Origin: Acinetobacter johnsonii CIP 64.6
GTDB taxonomy: Bacteria > Pseudomonadota > Gammaproteobacteria > Pseudomonadales > Moraxellaceae
Assembly (NCBI RefSeq): GCF_000368045.1
Contig: NZ_KB849230.1
Coordinates: 124,001 to 188,000 of the forward strand
Length of the DNA stretch: 64,000 nt
Direction of reading: 5' to 3'
Shown here in pieces: positions 32,462-41,158 of this stretch (the stretch's first letter is position 1; each line of letters begins with the position of its first letter). The notes below the pieces were generated by a model. That model ran no database searches, was not told the origin of the DNA, and saw only the letters and a program-made list of their open reading frames with translations. A program made the translations under genes and the position numbers.

Positions 32462-32821
32462 TTATAGAGTTCGAGCACTTTGTCTTAACTCAAAATTCTC
32501 CATCAACAACGAATTACACTTTTCCAGCAATTTTTCATAATCTTCCTGAAGTTGCTCATAGTTGGTCTTTGCTGCTTTGGTACGGTTTTTCGCCTGCTCA
32601 ATCTGTTGTGCAGGCGAAAGAATATTTTGCCCCGCAGCCTGCGCAGCTTGCTCAATTGCATTAATCAATGCAGCATGGCGGCTCTTCTTAATAGAACCCC
32701 GCTTACGCCCTGCCTCCAGTGCTACAGTATCGTTATTAATGGCAGAGCCTTTCGGTAGAATAATCGGTTTGTTGGCTTTTAATCGCTCCAAAGCAGCATA
32801 ATATTCATTGAGTGCACTCAT
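32462..32821 (-). CDS. Small coiled-coil transposition protein (TnpC / DUF6262-like)
   Basis: A 119-residue protein, MSALNEYYAALERLKANKPIIL. It has a basic segment (GRKRGSIKKSRHAALINAI) and a long C-terminal coiled coil (about residues 55-115, heptad-rich NYEQLQEDYEKLLEKCNSLLMENFELR). It is the last gene of the recombinase operon, three bases after the 688-residue recombinase. Tn554-type elements have a small TnpC in this position that influences orientation and efficiency of transposition; equivalence is inferred from size, position and coiled coil. Confidence 0.7.
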   Translation of the reverse strand: MSALNEYYAALERLKANKPIILPKGSAINNDTVALEAGRKRGSIKKSRHAALINAIEQAAQAAGQNILSPAQQIEQAKNRTKAAKTNYEQLQEDYEKLLEKCNSLLMENFELRQSARTL

Positions 32822-32824
32822 TTT

Positions 32825-34891
32825 TTAAACCTCAATATTGATCGTTTGAATTTTTTGAATGGTCTTGTTTAAAGCCAAAATATCGCTATCCATTTGTCCG
32901 TATAGCAAACTACCTTGCACTTGCGCATCCCGAACTCGCTGTAGCCGTTGAACCGCTTTATTCATCTTCTCTGCACTAGCAATATCGAAAATTGCATGGG
33001 CACAATTCAAACAACTGGTAATCGCAGTAAATGAAATTTTTTCGCAAGAATCAGGATTAGTACAAGCACCAAACAGGCTAGTCTTGCAAGCAATTTCCCC
33101 TTTTTTCATACGCTTGATGGTTTCATCACGATTCGGAAATACTGTGAGTAATTGCTCGCGGTCTTTTTGCAGCTGCAAATAGTTTCCTGCACCACCGAGC
33201 AAACGGCTAGCACTATTAATTACACCATCCTCAAATTGTTCATAAGAATGTACCAAACGCTGATATTCTAGTTCTTGAATAAATTCTTTCTGGCTATCAC
33301 TGGCTAAAATGTTTGGAGCAAACACCGCATTATCTCGATAATACAAAGTCATGGCTTCGGTTAAATGTTTATATTGAACCGACATGGCACCAAGTCCGAT
33401 CATGCCTGAACGAGCGCCATAGACAGCCAATGAGCGTCTAAATTGATGGGTACAGATATTCCAGTACTCACCAATTTGACAGTCTTTTTCTTCTCGCCAA
33501 TTAAGAAAACCATCAAATGCTTCTAGCTCTGCTAAATCACTTTCAGTAATTCTCAATCCATCACCAAACGATGCCGAGATGCGGTTTAGATACTGGTTAA
33601 AGTTGGACTGCGTTCTAGTCGGAGCACCTGAAAAATTGGAAATAAAATCCGTTTCATTTTCAATATTTTGATTCTTTTTATGCCGATGTTTCTGCGAATA
33701 CAGGGTTGGAAATAATGGGTATTCAGCAGGATTAGACAGATCATAATGCGGATTGAGCAAGGCATAGATTTCACCTATGCTTTGTGCTGCACGTACCCCA
33801 AGCTGGATATCTTCAAAGCTAATCCAATAGGTAGACTTGTTACCGCCACCATGTAACTTGGAGGTATAGCCTATTAACACATGCACTAGGTGCTCATTGC
33901 TCTGAACAGTTTGGTAACAGTCATAAGACAGCTGATTTACTTCATTATCCCGCATGCCTGTAAACAGATGAATCCAAAGCTTGGCCATACCTTGAATCAA
34001 CGTCATATAACGGGTGAGATTGGCATGTTTTTGAATCTGATTATTTTCAAACAGTGCCGTTAAGCCAAGCAAATCTCGAGCATCCACAAAACTCACTGCA
34101 TTTTTATAATCTTTAAACTCACGTGGCATACGCGCAAAAAACGGCTCTTGTTGAATGCGCTGAAACCACTGATGTAAAGCAGGTACATAATGATTAAACT
34201 CATTCAATTTCTCTGCTAACCCATTAATTAAACTTATATAAATACGAGATGGAATCAACTTAGTTTGCGGACCTACTTTGCCCGACTGCAACTTGAGTTG
34301 AGCAGCCAACTTTGCTAAATGCTCAATCGGTTGATATGTATTAAATGCTGGAATGAGCAATGGATATTGCTGTTGTAAGGCAAAACAATCAGTTAAAAAT
34401 GCTTTAATTTGGAGTGCTTTTTGATGGCTCACGCCAACATAAGCATCATTTACTTTTGAGATATAAGCAACATCGCCAAATAACTGCTGCAATGTACAGC
34501 CATTGCGGTATGCGATAGCAGCAAACTGGCGCAAAATAGTATGCCGCTTCTCAATACTTTTAATAATCGACTTGCCAGATTTTATATAAAGCAAAGCAAA
34601 ACTGATTTTTTTCATTTCTGCCCGAATTTGGCAGAAGAGAAAGTCATCTTCACGGGAATTCTCAAGCCAGCTATCAAAATTCAGGCGACAGTGACACTTC
34701 GGTAAATATGGAGAAAGATCCCACACATTGTCTGAATAAACTGATAATGTTTCACCGCTTTTCATTCGCGATAATACAAAAGTATTTGCAACAGTCAGCT
34801 GATTATTCTGTAGGTTGTACTCATCAGGTAAGAATTGCTCAGTAACACCAAGACCGTATAAATATGAATTAAATGAACTCATGCGACCCAC
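32825..34891 (-). CDS. Tyrosine recombinase 3 of a tripartite transposition operon (catalytic residues present)
   Basis: A 688-residue protein with the tyrosine recombinase boxes in the central and C-terminal part: Arg I in LFTGMRDNEVNQLS (about residue 320), HxxR in CTHQFRRSLAVYG (about residue 475), and His plus Tyr in SVQYKHLTEAMTLYYRDN. The C-terminal end has a cysteine cluster (GACTNPDSCEKI and SCLNCAHA) that may bind zinc. It overlaps recombinase 2 by 13 bases. The substrate ends are presumed to be those at 30413 and 41763. Confidence 0.85.
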   Translation of the reverse strand: MGRMSSFNSYLYGLGVTEQFLPDEYNLQNNQLTVANTFVLSRMKSGETLSVYSDNVWDLSPYLPKCHCRLNFDSWLENSREDDFLFCQIRAEMKKISFALLYIKSGKSIIKSIEKRHTILRQFAAIAYRNGCTLQQLFGDVAYISKVNDAYVGVSHQKALQIKAFLTDCFALQQQYPLLIPAFNTYQPIEHLAKLAAQLKLQSGKVGPQTKLIPSRIYISLINGLAEKLNEFNHYVPALHQWFQRIQQEPFFARMPREFKDYKNAVSFVDARDLLGLTALFENNQIQKHANLTRYMTLIQGMAKLWIHLFTGMRDNEVNQLSYDCYQTVQSNEHLVHVLIGYTSKLHGGGNKSTYWISFEDIQLGVRAAQSIGEIYALLNPHYDLSNPAEYPLFPTLYSQKHRHKKNQNIENETDFISNFSGAPTRTQSNFNQYLNRISASFGDGLRITESDLAELEAFDGFLNWREEKDCQIGEYWNICTHQFRRSLAVYGARSGMIGLGAMSVQYKHLTEAMTLYYRDNAVFAPNILASDSQKEFIQELEYQRLVHSYEQFEDGVINSASRLLGGAGNYLQLQKDREQLLTVFPNRDETIKRMKKGEIACKTSLFGACTNPDSCEKISFTAITSCLNCAHAIFDIASAEKMNKAVQRLQRVRDAQVQGSLLYGQMDSDILALNKTIQKIQTINIEV

Positions 34892-36816
34892 CCCAAATCG
34901 ATTAAAAGCTCAAAATGATTGAGCCAATAGGCATCTAAATCACCACTTTCAACTTCTTCCTGAATCAAAAAAATACGATCACGTAAATTTCCATAAGTAT
35001 TTGATAACTCTTCGATCACTTCATCGATACGATGTAGTACAACGCCGAACTGTTGTTCCCACTTGATTAAGTCCGTGGCTTTTTGCTTAACGTAGCCGAG
35101 CAGACTTTTCAGTGATAAAAGCTTACGCACATCTTCGTCATCAGCATGAACTGCATAATGTTGGCAAAATAAACAGTGCTCAAATTGCTGACAGTTAGGT
35201 TTAGGAGCTTGTTCGGTAAAACCTAAAGCTTTTTCAGGATGTGGAGCTGCTGTAATACATGCACCGACAGGTAAGGTCTGAACATCAACAGTTTCATCTA
35301 ACATTTGTACAGCGATTCTCTCAAGTGTTCGTGTTTTTGCGACCGCAACTTCTCGCAGCTCATTAAAAAACTGTGAAATTTGCTGGGCTGCATCTTTGAA
35401 TGAAGTACGTGCATAATTATTTCTTGCCGTATCGAGTGAGTGACCCATTACTTCAGCTTCAAGCAGTAGATCACCATCGCTAAACTCAACAGTTTGACTG
35501 CTTTTATGCTTACGCCACTGTTGTGGTGTAATCCAGACCATTCGTGGGAATATGCGCTGAAAAAGCTTTTTCATTAATTGTAATCTGCTGTAGCTGACAG
35601 GTCCCAAATGTTGAATTTCGTTGCGTAATGGAAAGATGAAATCACATGCTTCATCTTGAATATACCATTCACGAAGTTCCAGAATCTTCCTAAACACTGG
35701 CTCAAATTTCGCCCCAAATTCTGGGTATACTGTCTTGCCTCCTGCACGGCTTTTTGTTCCCGAAAACCTTCGCCCTTGGGTACTTGGTAGGATTTCCATC
35801 GTATCGAGTTCTAACTGTTGAGCAGTGTCTAAATTTGCCCCAGTTTGTGCAATAAATAACAACATGCCAATGCAAAGACCATAGGAGGCGAGTCGTTCTC
35901 GCTCGGTATGTCGTTTGTCTTTATTACGTTTTTCAAGATTACGAATCGCTTGATTGCGATTCTCACGTAAACGTTTTCGATGCTCACTATCTTCTTCTAA
36001 TTCAAAATCAGCTAGCATTTTGGAAAAAGCTGGAATAACTGGATATTTGACTAAATAACTCTGTATATCAAACTGGATATGCTGTTTTTCATTTTGATGA
36101 TGAAAACCGGAATAAAAATAAAAGTTCTCTTCATCAACCGATTTAAAATGCGCTGGAAAACTCTCTTCTTGCACAACGATACGATGGATTTCAAGAAAGA
36201 CATTCTGCAAAGTCGCATAAGTTTTTTGATGATCTTCTTCCGCAATCGGTAATATAGGCACATCATAACGCTGGGACTGTACTTGCATTGCTTGACTAAC
36301 AATATCAATTTCATGACAGTCAAATACATATGCGATTAATTTGGCTGTATTACGCTGATATTGCTTTGCTGTATGTGCAGCCAAACTTTCCTCTTCAGTA
36401 TCCGCAAGCAAAGTGCGATCAACTAAATATTTACTGTAACGACGATACGCATCAATCACACTATCTTGATTCGATAAATCAAAAACTTTCTTTTGCTGAT
36501 CCACCCAATCTAGAAACATTTTACTAGTATAGTAAAAAAGTCCTTTTGACAAATCTGATCCGCTCATTTGCAGCAAATAGTCGGTCAAACATTGTAAAAA
36601 ATAACGCCTTTTTTCATCAAATGATGCAGCTAACTGCTGTTCTGACAAAATCTCGTCAGATACTCTTTTACGGTAAAACAGAGTTCCAATATCTAATGTC
36701 TTAAAACCAAAAGAAGCAGTTTTATCTTTGCAGACGAGAACAAGTCGCTCATATTCATTAATTTGTTTGTTGATATCGGAGATATGGACAAACAATGGGG
36801 TACGTGTGAAGCTCAT
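34879..36816 (-). CDS. Tyrosine recombinase 2 (middle subunit, catalytic Arg I and His II missing)
   Basis: A 645-residue protein related to TnpB-type recombinases. The place of catalytic Arg I reads FIAQTGANLDTAQQLEL (Asn for Arg), and the HxxR box reads TPQQWRKHK (Gln for His, Arg kept). The later His and Tyr are present (EVMGHSLDTARNNYART). It may be a structural or inactive subunit working with its two partners, as in other recombinase-trio elements. A C-terminal cysteine motif (NCQQFEHCLFCQHY) suggests zinc binding. It overlaps recombinase 1 by four bases (ATGA). Confidence 0.82.
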   Translation of the reverse strand: MSFTRTPLFVHISDINKQINEYERLVLVCKDKTASFGFKTLDIGTLFYRKRVSDEILSEQQLAASFDEKRRYFLQCLTDYLLQMSGSDLSKGLFYYTSKMFLDWVDQQKKVFDLSNQDSVIDAYRRYSKYLVDRTLLADTEEESLAAHTAKQYQRNTAKLIAYVFDCHEIDIVSQAMQVQSQRYDVPILPIAEEDHQKTYATLQNVFLEIHRIVVQEESFPAHFKSVDEENFYFYSGFHHQNEKQHIQFDIQSYLVKYPVIPAFSKMLADFELEEDSEHRKRLRENRNQAIRNLEKRNKDKRHTERERLASYGLCIGMLLFIAQTGANLDTAQQLELDTMEILPSTQGRRFSGTKSRAGGKTVYPEFGAKFEPVFRKILELREWYIQDEACDFIFPLRNEIQHLGPVSYSRLQLMKKLFQRIFPRMVWITPQQWRKHKSSQTVEFSDGDLLLEAEVMGHSLDTARNNYARTSFKDAAQQISQFFNELREVAVAKTRTLERIAVQMLDETVDVQTLPVGACITAAPHPEKALGFTEQAPKPNCQQFEHCLFCQHYAVHADDEDVRKLLSLKSLLGYVKQKATDLIKWEQQFGVVLHRIDEVIEELSNTYGNLRDRIFLIQEEVESGDLDAYWLNHFELLIDLGWVA

Positions 36817-38240
36817 GAAAAATCTCCTACTGGATTGACAGAAGACATCACATACTTCATTAAACTTGACTCATACTCATGCTGAATTTTATTACGCCAC
36901 TGTAAACGAGATTTGTAATTCAAATATTGTAAAGTGGTGCTGATGTTGCGATGACCCATGCGAGCTTGCACATATTCGACAGCTGTCATCGCCGAGTGCC
37001 CTTCGGGCAGGTGTTGTAACTGACTTTCAAGCAGGTTCATACCAAAACTGGCACGTAAATCATGGAATTTAAAACTTTGAAATTGCGGATCAATCAAGCG
37101 AATTTCAGGCAATAACACACCTTTTAAATAGCTGCGTACCGCTTCGCCTTCATAAAGCTTAAGCCTAGCCCCAAATGAGTCAGAAGCTTTAATCTTATCG
37201 GTCAGCTCTTGCTGTTCTGCTTTGCTGGTATAAAAAGGTGTACCAAGCTTGGTGAGAAATACATAATTTTCATCCGAGTCAGCATAGTTTGACTTCTGTC
37301 TACGCTGTTGAGCTTGCTCACTATTGATATAAATTTTAAGATCTAGCGCCAACCAATGCGGAATTAGCAGCGTCATTGGCTTTTGAAATTTAGTGTCCAC
37401 ACCTGTCCCAGCCCCAACAGGCAGACGAATAAAGCCATGATTATCAGACTCTCGGTTGAATAAGCACTTGATTCGTAAAGTACAAATTGTTTGCAGGCGA
37501 GCACCCGTGAACAATGCAAGATAGAACATCAACTGATATTCAAGTGATGATTTTTGCAGTGCTTTTAATACAACAGCTTGCTCTTCAACAGTAAGTGGGC
37601 TTAATTCACCACCATCTAAAATCGCTTCAGAGTTTTGGGCTTTAGCAGGAACATGAATTGCAAGATCATGTGACTTAATTGCCATTTTTCGACGTGCGCC
37701 AAACTCATTATCCACGGCAATATATTTATAGACATCCTGAAATGGAAGTCCATAACGTTGATGGTCAACTAAGTCTTCCGTTACAAGAAATCGATAAAAG
37801 TTCACCACTGCATTAATTCGACCACGTGCAGAACTGGCTGAAATTAGACCTGCATTTGCCTGCTCAATAAGACGAGTACGATATTTAAAAATCGCATTTA
37901 ACTGTTTTAGTTTATGAAATTTCAAACAGTCCAGCTGCTCATCTTCTAAAAAGCGCTGAAAATCAACAAGCTGATGAGCAATAGATGCAAATGTTTTAAA
38001 ATCATACTGTATTGTTTGCTCAAGTTTTTTCAGCAAATACAGATTAAAAATTTCAGAAGGGTTGCCATCTCCCTGGATAATCACAGGGAATTCGAGATAC
38101 GCATCACCATGTTTTTCGAACGCTGCATCATTTAAACGATCAGCTGCCTTTCTCAACGTCGATAACTGAAATTTTTTAATGGTCACAACTTTGGCTTTTG
38201 ATTGGTAGCGTGACTGACCATTTTTAAGTTTAGTGCTCAT
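36813..38240 (-). CDS. Tyrosine recombinase 1 (catalytically complete)
   Basis: A 475-residue phage-integrase-type recombinase and first gene of the operon. The N-terminal core-binding domain (about residues 75-175) is followed by the catalytic domain: Arg I in LFTGARLQTICTLR, HxxR in KFHDLRASFGMNLL, and the GH and Tyr in ARMGHRNISTTLQYLNYKSR. The three overlapping recombinase genes are translationally coupled. This architecture is that of RIT (recombinase in trio) and Tn554-like transposons. Confidence 0.88.
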   Translation of the reverse strand: MSTKLKNGQSRYQSKAKVVTIKKFQLSTLRKAADRLNDAAFEKHGDAYLEFPVIIQGDGNPSEIFNLYLLKKLEQTIQYDFKTFASIAHQLVDFQRFLEDEQLDCLKFHKLKQLNAIFKYRTRLIEQANAGLISASSARGRINAVVNFYRFLVTEDLVDHQRYGLPFQDVYKYIAVDNEFGARRKMAIKSHDLAIHVPAKAQNSEAILDGGELSPLTVEEQAVVLKALQKSSLEYQLMFYLALFTGARLQTICTLRIKCLFNRESDNHGFIRLPVGAGTGVDTKFQKPMTLLIPHWLALDLKIYINSEQAQQRRQKSNYADSDENYVFLTKLGTPFYTSKAEQQELTDKIKASDSFGARLKLYEGEAVRSYLKGVLLPEIRLIDPQFQSFKFHDLRASFGMNLLESQLQHLPEGHSAMTAVEYVQARMGHRNISTTLQYLNYKSRLQWRNKIQHEYESSLMKYVMSSVNPVGDFS

Positions 38241-38350
38241 TTTGAGCCTCCTGTTTATTAAAAACAGGCAAAAAGTGATCTTGAGATAGGATTGACAAAA
38301 ATGTCCCTATTCATCAAAATACAAATGTCTGATCAGCAATGAAGACATCC

Positions 38351-38383
38351 ATAAAAGCTCATGGTTACGACATGGGCTTTTAT
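38351..38383. terminator. Hairpin terminator between the recombinase operon start and the RHH gene
   Basis: The arms ATAAAAGCtCATG and CATGgGCTTTTAT with a 7-base loop lie just past the stop of the minus-strand RHH gene at 38406. Confidence 0.75.
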
Positions 38384-38405
38384 ACTTTTTGCCGAATGAA
38401 AATAA

Positions 38406-38555
38406 TTACTTTTTTGTCAATTCACTCTGTTCCTCCTTTCTTAATCGTTCCAATTCTGTAATAAAAAAAGCATTCATTGACTGATGTCTTTTCTTTGCCG
38501 TTTGTTTGGCCCAAGAAACTAAATCTGTGGGTAAGCGAAGATTTGTTTGTTTCAT
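38406..38555 (-). CDS. Small ribbon-helix-helix (Arc-like) protein
   Basis: A 49-residue protein, MKQTNLRLPTDLVSWAKQTA, with the RHH pattern of a short beta strand (TNLRLP) followed by two helices (DLVSWAKQTAKKRHQ and SMNAFFITELERLRKEE). I chose the ATG at 38555; the frame runs upstream to 38606 through the palindromic operator. It is divergent from a second RHH-containing regulator at 38670, and both probably bind the TAGCAnAtTGCTA dyads between them. Confidence 0.75.
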   Translation of the reverse strand: MKQTNLRLPTDLVSWAKQTAKKRHQSMNAFFITELERLRKEEQSELTKK

Positions 38556-38571
38556 ATGCAATAAACTACTT

Positions 38572-38639
38572 GTTAGCATATTGCTAACATAGCAATATGC
38601 TAACACTTATGTCAATTTTTTTTTTATAGCATAATGCTA
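38572..38639. promoter_or_regulatory. Palindromic operators between the two divergent RHH genes
   Basis: A perfect palindrome at 38572-38604 has 15-base arms (GTTAGCATATTGCTA and its complement) around a 3-base centre. A second dyad, TAGCATAATGCTA, lies at 38627-38639. Each contains TAGCA/TGCTA half-sites in the region where both promoters should be. They are probable binding sites for the RHH proteins at 38555 and 38670. Confidence 0.75.
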
Positions 38640-38669
38640 GTACTAAAATTTCTAGTATTCATGGAATGT

Positions 38670-39668
38670 ATGGGTAAAAAAGACATTCAATTTAACCTTC
38701 GAATTCCAGAAGAGTTAAAAAATAAAGTGGATGATGCTGCGAAAGCCAATCAACGTTCCATCAATGCTGAAGCAACTTCTCGGCTTTATGATTCATTCGT
38801 CATGAATGATAATATCCAAGTTGAAGCGGCAAAAATCGTTGAAAAATTTTTACGATCACACTCTCCTACAGAACGGAAAAAAGTAGTAGCTAAACGTTTA
38901 AATTTCGTATTAAGCGAATTAAAAAAAATTTATCATTTTAGAGAATTTACAATTGCTGAATTAGCTTTTGAGATACGTGAAGATACGGCTGATGAAGCTG
39001 AAGCATGGTTTAGGGCAGAATTAGAACCTACATTTGGACAACTGGAAAAAATAGCGCAACATACTTCAGTAAATCCAAACTGGTTACTCTTTGGTAAACA
39101 GACTCCATATGATATTCAACATACACGTTTGAATGAGTATTTAGAAAAAGATATAAAGCTGCTCTTAGGTTCAAATCCTAATAATGAATATTTAAATAAC
39201 TCAAGGGTGAAAGAAATAAAGTTTATTCGAGAACTGTCAGAAACGGGGCAATTAATTATTCTTAAAATCTATGAAAATTATGCAGTTGAAACTTTTTCAC
39301 CTCCATACCATATTAGCAATGTAAATGGTGATGGTGGATATAGATCATTGTTATATTTTTGCTTATTGACCAAAGTGTTACTGCGATATTACCACCCCAA
39401 TGTATCTATACATAGCCACCTTCTTCCAGAAGAGCAGTTTAAACTTATTTTGACTGGAACAGTTCATCCCTTAACAATTGTAGAAAAATTACATCATATT
39501 CCTTGGATTGATGATTTAGCAGATAAACTTCCTGACGGAATTTTAGACTATTGGAATGGTTTTGATGTATTAAGAGCAAGAATAATTCAAGATTTTGCTA
39601 AAGAGAAATACATTCAGACGATTTGGAATGATCCTGAATTGCATCTAAAGCATCCTATTCAGCTTTAA
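38670..39668 (+). CDS. Regulator with an N-terminal RHH domain fused to an HTH-like segment, 332 residues
   Basis: The N-terminus MGKKDIQFNLRIPEELKNKV and KANQRSINAEATSRLYDSF form an Arc-type ribbon-helix-helix domain (residues 1-46). Residues about 80-135 (FTIAELAFEIREDTADEAEAWF to SVNPNWLLFGKQ) resemble a Cro/CI-type helix-turn-helix, including the NPNWLLFG ending seen in phage-type repressors. The remaining 200 residues are not recognised. ATG 38670 is preferred, with TGGAAT upstream; ATG 38661 is also in frame. It probably controls the element and itself through the palindromes at 38572-38639. Confidence 0.7.
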   Translation: MGKKDIQFNLRIPEELKNKVDDAAKANQRSINAEATSRLYDSFVMNDNIQVEAAKIVEKFLRSHSPTERKKVVAKRLNFVLSELKKIYHFREFTIAELAFEIREDTADEAEAWFRAELEPTFGQLEKIAQHTSVNPNWLLFGKQTPYDIQHTRLNEYLEKDIKLLLGSNPNNEYLNNSRVKEIKFIRELSETGQLIILKIYENYAVETFSPPYHISNVNGDGGYRSLLYFCLLTKVLLRYYHPNVSIHSHLLPEEQFKLILTGTVHPLTIVEKLHHIPWIDDLADKLPDGILDYWNGFDVLRARIIQDFAKEKYIQTIWNDPELHLKHPIQL

Positions 39669-39683
39669 AATAGCGATGGCGTA

Positions 39684-39914
39684 TTACTGAATGTCATTCC
39701 TTTTTTCAGGTTCATTACTATATTCAAACAAGTCCTGCATATTACAATTAAAATATTTACACAAGGTATCTGCAACCGAAAGTTCAATTCGAATCGCACG
39801 ATCATAATACAAATTCGTCAAGGTATTACGGTTAATACTAGTGGCATGCGCCACATCACTTAGCTTCAAAATTTTGCGTTCGCCCATCAGAGCGGATAAT
39901 CTACATCTAATCAT
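39684..39914 (-). CDS. XRE-family small HTH regulator
   Basis: A 76-residue Cro/CI-type helix-turn-helix protein, MIRCRLSALMGERKILKLSD. The recognition region is VAHATSINRNTLTNLYYDRA, followed by the typical VADTLCKYFNCNMQDLFEY ending. It is divergent from the 88-residue gene at 40077, with two CAGGTTATTTTA repeats in between. Confidence 0.85.
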   Translation of the reverse strand: MIRCRLSALMGERKILKLSDVAHATSINRNTLTNLYYDRAIRIELSVADTLCKYFNCNMQDLFEYSNEPEKRNDIQ

Positions 39915-39946
39915 AACAACTCACAAAACAACATTTAAACCCATAG

Positions 39947-40011
39947 CAGGTTATTTTAACTTGATACAAAGTTCTATCTATGCTAATTTCAACCTGCAAC
40001 AGGTTATTTTA
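39947..40011. promoter_or_regulatory. Repeated operator for the XRE regulator
   Basis: CAGGTTATTTTA occurs at 39947-39958 and 40000-40011, 53 bp apart (about five helical turns). The second copy is part of AACCTGCAACAGGTT (39991-40005), an inverted repeat with a 3-base centre. The location between divergent promoters of the XRE gene and the 88-residue gene suggests cooperative repression. Confidence 0.65.
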
Positions 40012-40076
40012 CATATCAAAGAAGCAAATTAACCTTCTTAAATATCATTATATATTGTTTCAAAGGAGTTTTAGCG

Positions 40077-40343
40077 ATGAATAACTACTTTTCCCCAAAA
40101 TTATCTGTTTCAGAAGAAGTCCGTTCGACTGCCGTTGCACTCATCAAAGAGTTTAATATTGACCGGACATTTGATTTAGCTTTGTTTCTAAATGTAAACC
40201 CCAATTTAAATGATCAAGATGCCGTTTTAGCTTGGGTTAATAATTTTTCGAAAATTCAACATGATCTTAACGATTTCAACCAAGTTCGTCGCCACTTCAT
40301 GAAAAATTTTCCTAAAATCATGTTTACAAACTTTAGTGAATAA
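40077..40343 (+). CDS. Hypothetical protein, 88 residues
   Basis: Begins MNNYFSPKLSVSEEVRSTAV, is mixed-charge and probably helical, and has no signal peptide or membrane segment. AAAGGAG lies ten bases before the ATG, a strong ribosome binding site. No family is recognised. It is controlled, by position, from the operator region shared with the XRE regulator. Confidence 0.65.
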   Translation: MNNYFSPKLSVSEEVRSTAVALIKEFNIDRTFDLALFLNVNPNLNDQDAVLAWVNNFSKIQHDLNDFNQVRRHFMKNFPKIMFTNFSE

Positions 40344-40466
40344 AACAAACAAAGGGAGATATAAATATCTCCTTTAATTTTTTACATCAATCTACTTCAG
40401 AATGAGACAATGCTCTTATGGTAATCTCAACTAAAAGTGAAACTTAATTTAATTGATTTTAAAAAT

Positions 40467-41091
40467 ATGGAATCATCTATAGAAACAGGTCATGTTGAGC
40501 CATCAGTCATTGCTTTTGACGTATTTGGTACACTTATAAAATAGGAGAAAGACGTTTCCCATATAGAAAATTAATGAAATAGCTGAAAGAAAATGGGTGA
40601 CAACCAAAACCTGATGATGCTAAATTTATTATATCCCGCAATTTAAATTTGGTAGAACGTGTAAAGCTATTAGCAGCAAATATTCCAGACCAGTTTCTGC
40701 AAGAACTTGAACATGATTTAAATGAAGAATTACGGTCTATTGCACTATATGAAGATACCTTAACTACTTTGGAAGAATTAAAAAAAATTGGGGATTAAAT
40801 TGGGATTATGCTAAAATTTAGCTATGCCATATGGAAAATTTTTTTCTTCATTATTACCTCCCCTTGATACTTATGCTTGGAGTTATGAAGTTGGTGTAAT
40901 TAAACCTGGACCGAAAATCTATCAATCGCTAATTGACCAACTACGTTGCCAAACTTCAGAAGTTTTATTTATTGGGGACACAGCTCTTGGCTGATTTTAC
41001 AGGGACAACAGCATTTGGCATGTCTGCTAGATTGATAGATCGTAAAAATGGTCAAAAATTGGCAGATATTTTAGTGGATATTATTGGCTGA
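40467..41091 (+). pseudogene. HAD-family hydrolase (haloacid dehalogenase type), multiply disrupted
   Basis: The first 21 codons contain VIAFDVFGTLIK, the motif I of type II haloacid dehalogenase-like hydrolases, followed at once by a stop. Homologous segments continue across several frames and stops: YEDTLTTLEELKKIG, then YAWSYEVGVIKPGPKIYQSLI and EVLFIGDTALG (motifs III and IV). It is a clearly decayed gene. Confidence 0.85.
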
Positions 41092-41158
41092 CAAGTATTT
41101 GCTCTCAGGACTGAGAAAAAATTATTTTTAAAAATATATGTAAGTTCAATCACTAAAA

